DNA of 27,635 bases, taken from the NCBI GenBank assembly GCA_964403075.1, contig CAYOEV010000030.1:1-27635 (forward strand), read 5' to 3'. Positions 16,027 to 24,624 of this stretch are shown one piece after another (the first letter of the stretch is position 1; every line of letters begins with the position of its first letter). The translations under genes and the position numbers were made by a program. The notes under the pieces were generated by a model. The model was not told the DNA's origin. It was given only the letters and a program-made list of their open reading frames with translations, and did not search any database. This DNA is from CAYOEV01 sp964403075 (lineage in GTDB: Bacteria; Bacteroidota; Bacteroidia; Cytophagales; Cyclobacteriaceae).

Positions 16027-19000
16027 ATGCTTGAGCCAAAAGAATCAACAATTCAATTGAGCAACGTAAAGCTCGGAGGGGAAGATTTTTACAAAATTTC
16101 CGGAGTAGACCAAATGTCACCCTTTTTAATGAGCATCGTGAGTGATTCTAATCACTGGATGTTTATCTCCAGCAACGGCGGGCTCACTGCCGGTAGAAAA
16201 AATCCCGATCATGCACTCTTCCCTTACTATACGGACGACAAGCTCACGGAGATGGCAGATCATACGGGTAGTCAATCTATTTTCCGTTGTGTCAGGCACG
16301 GGGAAACCCATGTTTGGGAACCCTTTTCTGAAAGAAGTGCCGACAAGTATCACACCACCTACAATCTTTATAAAAGCGTCTTGGGCAATAAGGTGCGTTT
16401 TGAGTGTGTCAATCACACATTGCAACTTGGCTTTAGCTATGAGTGGAATTCCAGTAACCTATTTGGCTTTGTACGAAGCTGCCAGCTGAGTAATCTTTCA
16501 GCTGATCCCATCGAGGTGGCACTGCTGGACGGCCTCCAGAACCTCATGCCTCATGGGGTGAGCGCGGACTTGCAAACCAGGAGCAGCAACCTGGTGGATG
16601 CCTACAAACGAAATGAGCTGCATGAAGCCTCTGGTCTCGCCGTTTATGCGCTAAGTGCCATCATCGTAGACAAGGCTGAACCCAGTGAAGCACTTAAAGC
16701 CAACACCGTCTGGTCGTGCGGACTACGCGATGCCCAATATTTGCTTTCGACCCGCCAGGTGGCGGCATTCCGCTCCGTAGAGAAGGTCGTTGGTGAGGTA
16801 GATGAGAAAGCACGAAAAGGTGCTTATTTCTGTGTCGGTCAGGTGTCCCTGGATGCGAAAGCAACGACCACCTGGCACATGGTTGCCAATATCGGTCAGG
16901 GACCTGCCGAAGTAATTAACCTGACCGAAAAATTGAAGCAGCCGGATCAGTTATTTGAGCAGGTAACACAGGATGTGGCCTTGGGTTGCCACAGATTACG
17001 TGTACGTGTGGGGAGTGCGGATGGATTTCAAAAAACGGCTGATCACCGAAGAAATGGGAGGCATTATGCCAATGTGCTCTTCAACATCATGCGTGGCGGT
17101 ATTTTCGACGACCAGTACCGGATTGAGAAATGGGATTTGACCAACTACCTGTTCTCAGCCAACCGCATGAGGCATGCGGAATGGACAAAGCTGATGGACA
17201 GTCTTCCGGAAAATTTTGCTTATTTGGATCTGAAAAATCAATTGAGCACCACTGACCAACCAGATTTGATTCGATTGATTACTGAATACCTCCCCCTAAA
17301 GTTCAGTCGTAGACATGGAGACCCGAGCAGGCCGTGGAATCAATTTTCTATCAACACGCGCAACGAGCTGGACGGATCTAAAATTCTCGATTACGAGGGC
17401 AACTGGCGTGACATTTTTCAAAACTGGGAAGCACTGGCCTATTCTTACCCAGGCTTTCTGGAGGGGATGATCTTCAAGTTTCTGAATGCCTCCACTGCAG
17501 ATGGGTACAATCCCTACCGTGTCACAAAGGATGGTTTCGATTGGGAGATCAGTGACCCGGACGATCCGTGGTCCTACATCGGCTATTGGGGCGATCATCA
17601 GATCATTTATCTCCTAAAATTTCTGGAGCTGAATGAGCAGATGTATCCGGGACGTCTCAATGAATATCTGAACAAACCCTTATTCGTCTATGCACACGTT
17701 CCTTATCGGATCAAACCCTATGAGGCAATCCTAGAGGATCCACAGGATACCATTGAATTTGACGCGTCGCTTGATTATCAAATTCGGAAAAAAAGGGCAG
17801 AGATGGGTGCAGACGGTGCGCTGCTGCATGGCAGGAATGGGTTGGTGCGTGCGTCAATGCTGGAAAAGCTGTGGGTAACCCTACTGGCCAAGCTCTCCAA
17901 CTTTGTGCCGGAGGGGGGCATATGGATGAATACCCAGAGACCAGAGTGGAATGATGCCAACAACGCACTGGTTGGGAACGGACTGTCTATGGTTACCCTG
18001 GCTTATTTGCGTCGATTTTGTTTTTTCTTCAAGGCATTGATTAAAAACAGTCAGACTGGTGAGGTTTACCAATTTGCTACCGAAATTAATGGCCTCTTCA
18101 ACGGTATTCAGGAAGCCCTGCTGCGGTTTGAAGACCGACTCGCTACGGGCTTCTCAGGTGCCGGGCGCCGGCAGTTAATGGACTTGTTGGGTCGCGCGGG
18201 TGGCAGGTACAGACAGCAGCTTTATGCTGAAGGCTTTTCGGGCCACAGCGAACCCATCGAGGCGAGCGAACTGGTTGATTTTATTGATTTGGTACTCCGC
18301 TATCTGGACCAATCCATTAGGGCCAACAAGCGCAAGGATGGCATGTACCACGCCTACAATCTACTCGACCAGACCAGCGGTGAGGCTACAATTTCCAGGC
18401 TGGATATGATGCTGGAAGGTCAGGTGGCCGTCTTGAGTTCCGGTCTGCTTGACCCTGATGAGGCATTGGAGGTCATGGACAGCCTGAAGTCGAGCCCATT
18501 ATTCCGGCCCGACCAATACACTTATTTACTGTACCCCAACAAAGATTTGCCTGGCTTTTTACAAAAAAACAACTTACCAGGTAAAGCAGTAGAAGCGATC
18601 CCACTTTTAAAGGAACTTTTAGCACATGGAAATGGGCAGATAGTAGAGCAGGACGTTTTAGGAGGTTACCATTTCAATGGTCGCTTTAAAAATGCCAAAG
18701 ACGTTAAAATAGTACTTGATCAGCTGCCGGAGGGGTACCTGGAGGGGGTGCGTAGAGACAAGCCAAAAATTCTGGCGCTTTTTGAGGATACTTTTAATCA
18801 CAAAGCCTTTACGGGCAGATCGGGGACCTTTTACGGGTATGAGGGGCTTGGGTCTATCTACTGGCACATGGTGTCTAAATTGCTGTTGGCCGTTCAGGAG
18901 TGTTGCATTGGCGCGTCTAGAGAAGGTGCAGATGCCCGGGTGGTCGGCGGATTACTGGATCATTACTATGAAATTAATGCAGGCATTGGCGCCAGCAAGC

Positions 19001-19461
19001 CACCGGAATTATACGGTGCCTTTCCAACAGACCCATATTCACATACGCCCATGAACAAGGGTGCGCAGCAACCCGGAATGACCGGACAGGTAAAGGAAGA
19101 CATTCTTTGTCGTTGGCGTGAGCTGGGTGTTTTTGTTTCTGAGGGCTGTATTTCTTTTCATCCGGTATTGTTGCTACGGTCTGAATTTTTGAAAACACCT
19201 GCTGAGTTGGAATATGTGACCCTGGATGGGGAAGCTGCGCGTGTGGCGCTGAATAAAGACACCATAGGATTCACCTACTGTCAGGTGCCTGTGGTATATT
19301 CCTTGTCAGACGAAGCAGGCATTGACTTACACAAAGCAGATGGACAGCAGGTAACCATCAAAGGTCTTCGTTTGTCTCCGGCAATAAGTCAGGAGATCTT
19401 TCACCGAAGCGGTGAGGTGGTCCAAATTGATGTACATCTGCCTCCTAAATATTTAAAATGA
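16027..19461 (+). CDS. Large cytoplasmic glucoside phosphorylase, GH149-like (beta-1,3-oligoglucan phosphorylase)
   Basis: A 1144-residue protein with no signal peptide (starts MLEPKESTIQ). It has the general layout of clan GH-Q phosphorylases: an N-terminal beta-sandwich (about 20-330), a helical linker, an (alpha/alpha)6 barrel (about 430-1050) and a C-terminal small beta domain. Motif PEWNDANNALVG (639-650) corresponds to the DWND region of GH94 cellobiose phosphorylase; Asp643 or Glu640 is the candidate general acid. PGMTGQVKEDILCRWRELGV near 1018-1037 is a second conserved region. Length and Gram-negative context fit GH149 best; GH161 is the alternative. The family splits terminal beta-1,3-linked glucose with phosphate to give alpha-glucose-1-phosphate. 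It overlaps the GH17 lipoprotein gene by 4 bp (ATGA) and leads the operon. Confidence 0.72.
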   Translation: MLEPKESTIQLSNVKLGGEDFYKISGVDQMSPFLMSIVSDSNHWMFISSNGGLTAGRKNPDHALFPYYTDDKLTEMADHTGSQSIFRCVRHGETHVWEPFSERSADKYHTTYNLYKSVLGNKVRFECVNHTLQLGFSYEWNSSNLFGFVRSCQLSNLSADPIEVALLDGLQNLMPHGVSADLQTRSSNLVDAYKRNELHEASGLAVYALSAIIVDKAEPSEALKANTVWSCGLRDAQYLLSTRQVAAFRSVEKVVGEVDEKARKGAYFCVGQVSLDAKATTTWHMVANIGQGPAEVINLTEKLKQPDQLFEQVTQDVALGCHRLRVRVGSADGFQKTADHRRNGRHYANVLFNIMRGGIFDDQYRIEKWDLTNYLFSANRMRHAEWTKLMDSLPENFAYLDLKNQLSTTDQPDLIRLITEYLPLKFSRRHGDPSRPWNQFSINTRNELDGSKILDYEGNWRDIFQNWEALAYSYPGFLEGMIFKFLNASTADGYNPYRVTKDGFDWEISDPDDPWSYIGYWGDHQIIYLLKFLELNEQMYPGRLNEYLNKPLFVYAHVPYRIKPYEAILEDPQDTIEFDASLDYQIRKKRAEMGADGALLHGRNGLVRASMLEKLWVTLLAKLSNFVPEGGIWMNTQRPEWNDANNALVGNGLSMVTLAYLRRFCFFFKALIKNSQTGEVYQFATEINGLFNGIQEALLRFEDRLATGFSGAGRRQLMDLLGRAGGRYRQQLYAEGFSGHSEPIEASELVDFIDLVLRYLDQSIRANKRKDGMYHAYNLLDQTSGEATISRLDMMLEGQVAVLSSGLLDPDEALEVMDSLKSSPLFRPDQYTYLLYPNKDLPGFLQKNNLPGKAVEAIPLLKELLAHGNGQIVEQDVLGGYHFNGRFKNAKDVKIVLDQLPEGYLEGVRRDKPKILALFEDTFNHKAFTGRSGTFYGYEGLGSIYWHMVSKLLLAVQECCIGASREGADARVVGGLLDHYYEINAGIGASKPPELYGAFPTDPYSHTPMNKGAQQPGMTGQVKEDILCRWRELGVFVSEGCISFHPVLLLRSEFLKTPAELEYVTLDGEAARVALNKDTIGFTYCQVPVVYSLSDEAGIDLHKADGQQVTIKGLRLSPAISQEIFHRSGEVVQIDVHLPPKYLK

Positions 19462-20762
19462 TAAAATATTTCCTTCGCATACGGCCGGTATTTACATTGC
19501 TCAGTGCGCTGGCAGTGGCTTTACTAGTGACCTGTGAGGGGAAGCAAGCGAATAAAACCAATATGTCTACAAATAAATCCATCTCTGCATCCGACTTACT
19601 GGGGAATCCGGACTACCCTGCCCTTTCTTATGGGGGTTATCGGTCCGAAACGCGTAAGGTGCAGCCGACTTTGGCACAGTTAAAGGATGACATGCGCATC
19701 TTACATGCCATGGGTATTCGTGTCATTAGAACCTACAATGTGCACTTTGCGCACTCATCGAATGTGCTGAAAGCCATTCGCGAACTGAAGGACGAACAGC
19801 CGGACTTTGAAATGTACGTCATGCTGGGTGCCTGGATTGATTGCCTGAATGCGTGGACTGGCCAGGTGGTGGATCACCGCAGGGAAAGTCCGTCCAATGC
19901 GGTTGAAATTACACGAGCGGTGGAATTGGCCAATCAATATCCCACCATTGTAAAAATGATTGCGGTGGGTAATGAGGCCATGGTCAAGTGGGCAGCGGAG
20001 TATTATGTAGAACCGGCGATCATCCTGAAGTGGGTTACACATTTGCAGGACCTGAAGAGAAAGGGTGAGTTAAATCAGGAGGTTTGGATCACAAGCTCGG
20101 ACAACTTTGCTTCCTGGGGAGGGGGGGACTCCATTTATCATGTACCCGAATTGACAGCGCTCATTCAGTCCGTGGACTTTATTTCTATGCATACTTACCC
20201 CATGCACGATACTTTTTACAATCCTTCGTTTTGGGGCGTGCAGCAATCAGAAAATGAATTAACCAAGGAAGCGCGTGTAGTTGCCGTGATGAGGCGTTCG
20301 GTGTATTATGCACAGAAGCAGTACCAGCAGGTCAGGCAGTACGTGGCGGGTATAGCGCCTGAAAAACCCATTCATATTGGAGAAACCGGATGGACGAGCT
20401 CATCCAATGAAATGTTCGGGTCAGAGGGTACCAAGGCAGCGGATGAATTCAAACAGGCCCATTATTACCACCTGCTAAGAGAGTGGACACGGGAAGCCGG
20501 GCTGTCCTGTTTTTATTTTCAGGCTTTTGATGAGCCCTGGAAAGATTCGGACAATCCGGGGGGCTCTGAAAATTTTTTCGGCCTGTTCACGGTAGATGGA
20601 AAAGCCAAATACGCGCTGTGGGAGTTGGTTGACTCAGGTGTTTTGGAGGGGCTGAAAAGAGATGGAAGCCCCATCACCAAAACGTATTCCGGCGACAAGA
20701 TAAAATTATTGGATGAGGTGTATTTACCACCTGTTAAGGAAGAATTGATGGCTGTTCAATAA
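19458..20762 (+). CDS. GH17 family beta-1,3-glucanase lipoprotein
   Basis: A 434-residue protein with an N-terminal hydrophobic signal and lipobox LLVTC (Cys26). The GH17 TIM-barrel covers about residues 55-400. Acid/base Glu173 lies in IAVGNEAMV and nucleophile Glu309 in HIGETGWTS. Other family features are GIRVIRTYNV (86-95), DFISMHTYPM (240-249) and FYFQAFDEPWK. GH17 enzymes hydrolyse or transglycosylate beta-1,3-glucan chains; this one would act in the periplasm or on the outer membrane. It is not closely similar to the two cytoplasmic GH17 units further downstream, which belong to another branch of the family. It overlaps the phosphorylase gene by 4 bp and lies 11 bp before GH30, so the operon order is tight. 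Confidence 0.92.
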   Translation: MIKYFLRIRPVFTLLSALAVALLVTCEGKQANKTNMSTNKSISASDLLGNPDYPALSYGGYRSETRKVQPTLAQLKDDMRILHAMGIRVIRTYNVHFAHSSNVLKAIRELKDEQPDFEMYVMLGAWIDCLNAWTGQVVDHRRESPSNAVEITRAVELANQYPTIVKMIAVGNEAMVKWAAEYYVEPAIILKWVTHLQDLKRKGELNQEVWITSSDNFASWGGGDSIYHVPELTALIQSVDFISMHTYPMHDTFYNPSFWGVQQSENELTKEARVVAVMRRSVYYAQKQYQQVRQYVAGIAPEKPIHIGETGWTSSSNEMFGSEGTKAADEFKQAHYYHLLREWTREAGLSCFYFQAFDEPWKDSDNPGGSENFFGLFTVDGKAKYALWELVDSGVLEGLKRDGSPITKTYSGDKIKLLDEVYLPPVKEELMAVQ

Positions 20763-20773
20763 ATATTTAAGCG

Positions 20774-22264
20774 ATGAAAAGGGCTTTTTACTTAATACTG
20801 TTGATCATGATAGGTGCATGCAAGGGTCCTGACAAGAAAATGCTCGAGGTGTCCATTTTTGAAACGTCAGCAAGTGGCAATAAGCTCAAAAAGGTAACTG
20901 GCACGTTTGAAGGTGCTGCCGATATTAAGATGCGACTAAATCCTGATCAGACGTTTCAGACGGTCACAGGGTTCGGAGGCGCTTTTACAGAATCTACCAG
21001 CTATCTCCTGAACCAGATGAGCGCGGAGAGGCGAAACGAAATTTTAAATGCTTACTTCAGTAAAGAAGGAGCCAACTATTCACTGACCCGTACACACATC
21101 AACTCTTGCGATTTTTCCCTGAGCCAATATTCCTACGCCCCACAACCGGGTGATACACCGTTAACGCAATTCTCCATAAAAGAAGACATGGACGATCTGG
21201 TGCCCACCATCCTGGCGGCGAAAGCCATCTCAGAGGAAGGCTTTAAAATCATTTCTTCTCCATGGACAGCGCCCCCCTGGATGAAGGACAACAACAGCTG
21301 GCTTGGTGGCAAATTGTTGCCGGAATACTATGACACCTGGGCACTGTTCTTCTCTAAATACATCGCCGCCTACAAAAAGGAGGGAATTGACATTTGGGGA
21401 GTGACCGTGGAAAATGAACCACATGGAAATGGCGATCAGTGGGAGAGCATGAAGTACACGCCGGAAGAAATGACCTCCTTCGTAAAAAACCATTTGGGGC
21501 CCAAACTGGCGGCGGAAGGACAAGGAGAGGTAAAGATTTTTGGTTATGATCAAAATCGGGGTGGGTTGGACGAATGGAAAGATGTGATGTATGCCAATGA
21601 AGAAAATGCCAGGTATTATGCGGGAATGGCCATTCACTGGTATGAAAGCACGTATGAGGTGTTTCCCGAAGCATTGCAACGTGTGCACAAAATGGCACCT
21701 GATAAGCACATCATTGAAACCGAAGGTTGTATTGAAGATCCACCTCCTCACTGGAAGAAGGACGATTGGTTTTGGCAGAAAGAAGCAACTGACTGGGGTT
21801 GGCGATGGGCGCCGCCGGAGCAGAAATACCTGCATCCAAAATATGTACCCGTTTACCGGTATGCAAGGGATATCATCGGTTGCCTGAACAACTGGGTGGA
21901 TGGTTGGGTAGACTGGAATATGGTGCTGGACACCAAGGGCGGACCCAATTGGGCAGAAAACTATTGCACCGCACCGATTCATGTGAACCCTTTGACGGAT
22001 GACGTGTATTACACCCCCATTTATTACACCATGGCCCACTTCAGTAAATACATTCGCCCTGGGGCCAAAGTAATTGACATGGACTTTGCCGCTGAAAACT
22101 TATTGGCTACGGCTGCCAAAAATCCGGATGGTTCTATTGCCGTGGTGGTTTTAAATCCTGCAGAAGAAGCGCGCCGGTATTCACTGACGATTGGCGGTCT
22201 ATCCCGTGCGGTGGAAATTTCACCGCAGGCATTACAGACTTTGGTTATCCCTCCATTTAAATAA
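20774..22264 (+). CDS. GH30 family beta-glucosidase/endo-beta-1,6-glucanase lipoprotein
   Basis: A 496-residue protein with lipobox IGAC (Cys16). It has a GH30 TIM-barrel with a side beta-sandwich at the C-terminus. Motifs: FQTVTGFGGAFTES (61-74), LTRTHINSCDFS, SSPWTAPPWMKDN, the acid/base Glu215 in VENEPHG (212-218), and the nucleophile Glu317 in IETEGC (314-319). The sequence is of the GBA-like type seen in GH30_1 and GH30_3, which act on beta-1,6- or beta-1,3-linked glucose; in a laminarin locus, removal of beta-1,6 side chains is the likely role. It follows the GH17 lipoprotein gene by 11 bp and precedes the transporter fusion by 4 bp. Subfamily is not certain without comparison. Confidence 0.92.
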   Translation: MKRAFYLILLIMIGACKGPDKKMLEVSIFETSASGNKLKKVTGTFEGAADIKMRLNPDQTFQTVTGFGGAFTESTSYLLNQMSAERRNEILNAYFSKEGANYSLTRTHINSCDFSLSQYSYAPQPGDTPLTQFSIKEDMDDLVPTILAAKAISEEGFKIISSPWTAPPWMKDNNSWLGGKLLPEYYDTWALFFSKYIAAYKKEGIDIWGVTVENEPHGNGDQWESMKYTPEEMTSFVKNHLGPKLAAEGQGEVKIFGYDQNRGGLDEWKDVMYANEENARYYAGMAIHWYESTYEVFPEALQRVHKMAPDKHIIETEGCIEDPPPHWKKDDWFWQKEATDWGWRWAPPEQKYLHPKYVPVYRYARDIIGCLNNWVDGWVDWNMVLDTKGGPNWAENYCTAPIHVNPLTDDVYYTPIYYTMAHFSKYIRPGAKVIDMDFAAENLLATAAKNPDGSIAVVVLNPAEEARRYSLTIGGLSRAVEISPQALQTLVIPPFK

Positions 22265-22268
22265 CCGG

Positions 22269-24599
22269 ATGATGGTAAAAACAAAAGTTCCATTCGGACA
22301 AAAAGCAGCCTTCGGTTTTGGCATGTTGGCCAACCAGATGTTTCCCGCGGCATTGTCTATTTTCATGGTGGTATTGGTTCAGGATTTGGGTTTTCCGACC
22401 TGGATGTGGGGTATTTTATTTTTTCTTCCCAGGGTTTTCGACTCCATCACCGACCCGATCATGGGATTCATTTCAGATAACACCCAATCCAGATGGGGGC
22501 GGCGCAGACAATACGTGTTGATTGGAGCGGTCGTCATGGGCATTGCATTTGTTGTGATGTGGCAGCTTTACCGGGAGAATGGCGTCACTTTTAATTTTAC
22601 CTACTTTTTATTGTGGTCGTTTGTTTTCTACCTCGGTCTCACCATTTTTAGTGTGCCGTACGTGGCCATGGGCTATGAAATGAGTGAAGACTTTCACGAG
22701 CGCACGGAAATCATGGCCATCGCACAATGGATCGGGCAATGGGCCTGGGTGATCGCCCCCTGGTTTTGGGTGGTGATGTACGATCCCAACTGGTTTCCAA
22801 ATGCCGATACAGCCACGCGCACACTTGCGGTATGGGTTGGCGTGGTGTGCATGTTGCTGGCCATGGTGCCGGGTATTTTTATCAAGAGCGAATCAACTCA
22901 AAATCACGCGCACCTTACGCCACTCACCCTGAGGCACATCGGTCGGGGGCTGAAGGAAATTCTTATCGGTTTTAAAGAGGCCTTCGGGTCCACCCAATTT
23001 AGAAAACTTTGCATCTCCACATTTTTGATTTTCAATGCTTTCAATACGATTGCGGCTTTTTCTTTTTTCATCATTGTCTACTATTTATTTGGCGGCAATG
23101 CGGGTGAGGCCGGTATATGGCCAACGCTTTTCGGCAGCTTGGGCGCACTGGTAACCACTTTCCTGGTGATTCCGATCGTTACCCGGTTGTCGAAAAAGAT
23201 TGGTAAGAAAAATGCCTTTATGTGGTCTCAGGGCCTATCGATCGTAGGTTATGCGCTTCTATGGTTTTTGTTTGTTCCAGGGAAGCCATGGATGTTTGTT
23301 TTTGCTTTACCCTTCTTCTCCTTTGGCATAGGCGGTCTGTTCACCTTGATGATGTCGATGACCGCCGATGTGTGTGATCTGGATGAATTACTTACCGGTA
23401 AAAGGAGGGAGGGAATTTTTGGTGCTATTTATTGGTGGATGGTAAAATTTGGATTTGCCATTGCCGGTCTTCTCAGCGGTTTTATCATGTGGCTGGTAGA
23501 TTTTACACCGGATGCGCCTACACAACCGGAGGGAGCAGTAATGGGATTGAGAATTTTTTATTCTGGATTTCCTATCATAGGTACTGGTATCGCTATGCTC
23601 GTAATGCGTACCTACGACCTCACAGAAAGTAAGGCCAATGAAATTCGGGCCGTCCTGGAGCAACGTAAACGCAGAAAAGGTTCTGCCTATTATCCATCTG
23701 GTAAGCGATTGTCTTTGGCTGAGGGTGGTTTCAATGCGGTACCTGGTTTGGTAGACTTAAAGGGTAAAAGTGAACCAGAGCTACGCGAGATGTTCACAGC
23801 GATCATGGCCGAAAAGTTGCACGGCCTTTGCCTGAGTCCCTATCTGAAAGGGCAACAACTGGGGGATGCATTGTCTGCTACACAAATTCATGACCGCATC
23901 GAACGGATTGCGCCTTACACCTCCTGCGTTCGCTCTTTTGCCTGTACAGAGGGACTGGAAATGATTCCTGCGGTAGCTAAAGAACACGGGCTAAAGACTT
24001 TTGTTGGTGCCTGGATCAGTGCAGACCTGGACCGCAATGAGCGGGAGATTGATAAGCTCATTGAGTTGGGGCAAAATGGGCTGGTAGACCTGGCATCGGT
24101 GGGCAATGAGGTTTTACTGCGGGAGGAATTGAGTGAGAAGGCATTGATTGCCTACATCGATCGGGTAAAGCGGGCTTTACCAGACGTGCACGTGGGTACT
24201 GTGGATGCTTATTTTCAATTCATCGACCGCCCGAGGCTACTCGCGGCCTGTGATGAGATATTTATAAATTGTTATCCTTTTTGGGAGGGAAGCCACATAG
24301 ATGAGGCGATCAAATATTTACACTTGATGTACGAACAGACCAAAAAAGCAGCAGGAGATAAAAAAGTCCTAATCGCAGAAACAGGTTGGCCGAGTTTGGG
24401 TCAGGAGGTATTGGATGCCCAACCTTCCGAGCACCATGCCATCAAATATATCGTGGGATCTCAACTATGGGCCAAAGCCAACAAGGTGGAACTTTTCCAT
24501 TTTGCATCGTATGACGAAACCTGGAAGATTAAAGAAGAAGGTGAACTGGGAGCAGGCTGGGGACTTTGGAACGCGGAAGGAATATTAAAATATGGGTAA
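22269..24599 (+). CDS. Fusion of a GPH (MelB-type) sugar:cation symporter to a GH17 domain
   Basis: A 776-residue protein. The start at 22269 is 4 bp after the GH30 stop; an earlier in-frame ATG at 22191 would overlap GH30 by 74 bp and add 26 polar residues, so it is unlikely. Residues about 1-450 are a 12-helix GPH carrier with PRVFDSITDPIMGFISD (54-70) and SRWGRRR (74-80); Asp58 and Asp62 match the spacing of the cation-site pair of MelB. A charged linker (about 452-500) leads to a complete GH17 domain (about 500-776) with acid/base Glu614 in SVGNEVLLR and nucleophile Glu704 in IAETGWPS. Both termini of MelB carriers face the cytoplasm, so the GH17 domain should be cytoplasmic. Frame is open throughout with no frameshift. 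Role: import and immediate cleavage or rearrangement of beta-1,3-glucan oligosaccharides. Confidence 0.93.
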   Translation: MMVKTKVPFGQKAAFGFGMLANQMFPAALSIFMVVLVQDLGFPTWMWGILFFLPRVFDSITDPIMGFISDNTQSRWGRRRQYVLIGAVVMGIAFVVMWQLYRENGVTFNFTYFLLWSFVFYLGLTIFSVPYVAMGYEMSEDFHERTEIMAIAQWIGQWAWVIAPWFWVVMYDPNWFPNADTATRTLAVWVGVVCMLLAMVPGIFIKSESTQNHAHLTPLTLRHIGRGLKEILIGFKEAFGSTQFRKLCISTFLIFNAFNTIAAFSFFIIVYYLFGGNAGEAGIWPTLFGSLGALVTTFLVIPIVTRLSKKIGKKNAFMWSQGLSIVGYALLWFLFVPGKPWMFVFALPFFSFGIGGLFTLMMSMTADVCDLDELLTGKRREGIFGAIYWWMVKFGFAIAGLLSGFIMWLVDFTPDAPTQPEGAVMGLRIFYSGFPIIGTGIAMLVMRTYDLTESKANEIRAVLEQRKRRKGSAYYPSGKRLSLAEGGFNAVPGLVDLKGKSEPELREMFTAIMAEKLHGLCLSPYLKGQQLGDALSATQIHDRIERIAPYTSCVRSFACTEGLEMIPAVAKEHGLKTFVGAWISADLDRNEREIDKLIELGQNGLVDLASVGNEVLLREELSEKALIAYIDRVKRALPDVHVGTVDAYFQFIDRPRLLAACDEIFINCYPFWEGSHIDEAIKYLHLMYEQTKKAAGDKKVLIAETGWPSLGQEVLDAQPSEHHAIKYIVGSQLWAKANKVELFHFASYDETWKIKEEGELGAGWGLWNAEGILKYG

Positions 24600-24624
24600 G
24601 TATTCAAAATAAACGTATTAATGA

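Noticed and set aside
21230..22039. A 269-codon open frame on the - strand
   Set aside because: It lies wholly inside the GH30 gene, which has full family motifs; its histidine- and proline-rich product has no domain likeness and is a shadow of the coding strand.
22191..22268. Alternative upstream start of the GPH-GH17 fusion
   Set aside because: It would overlap the GH30 gene by 74 bp and add a basic, polar stretch before the first helix; the ATG pair at 22269/22272 is directly after the GH30 stop and fits GPH carriers.
22720..24599. Possible assembly artefact explaining the transporter-GH17 fusion
   Set aside because: The frame is continuous through a natural charged linker with no N run, no repeat at the junction and consistent codon use; the paralogue gene next door would not by itself create such a junction. 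Read coverage would be needed to settle it.
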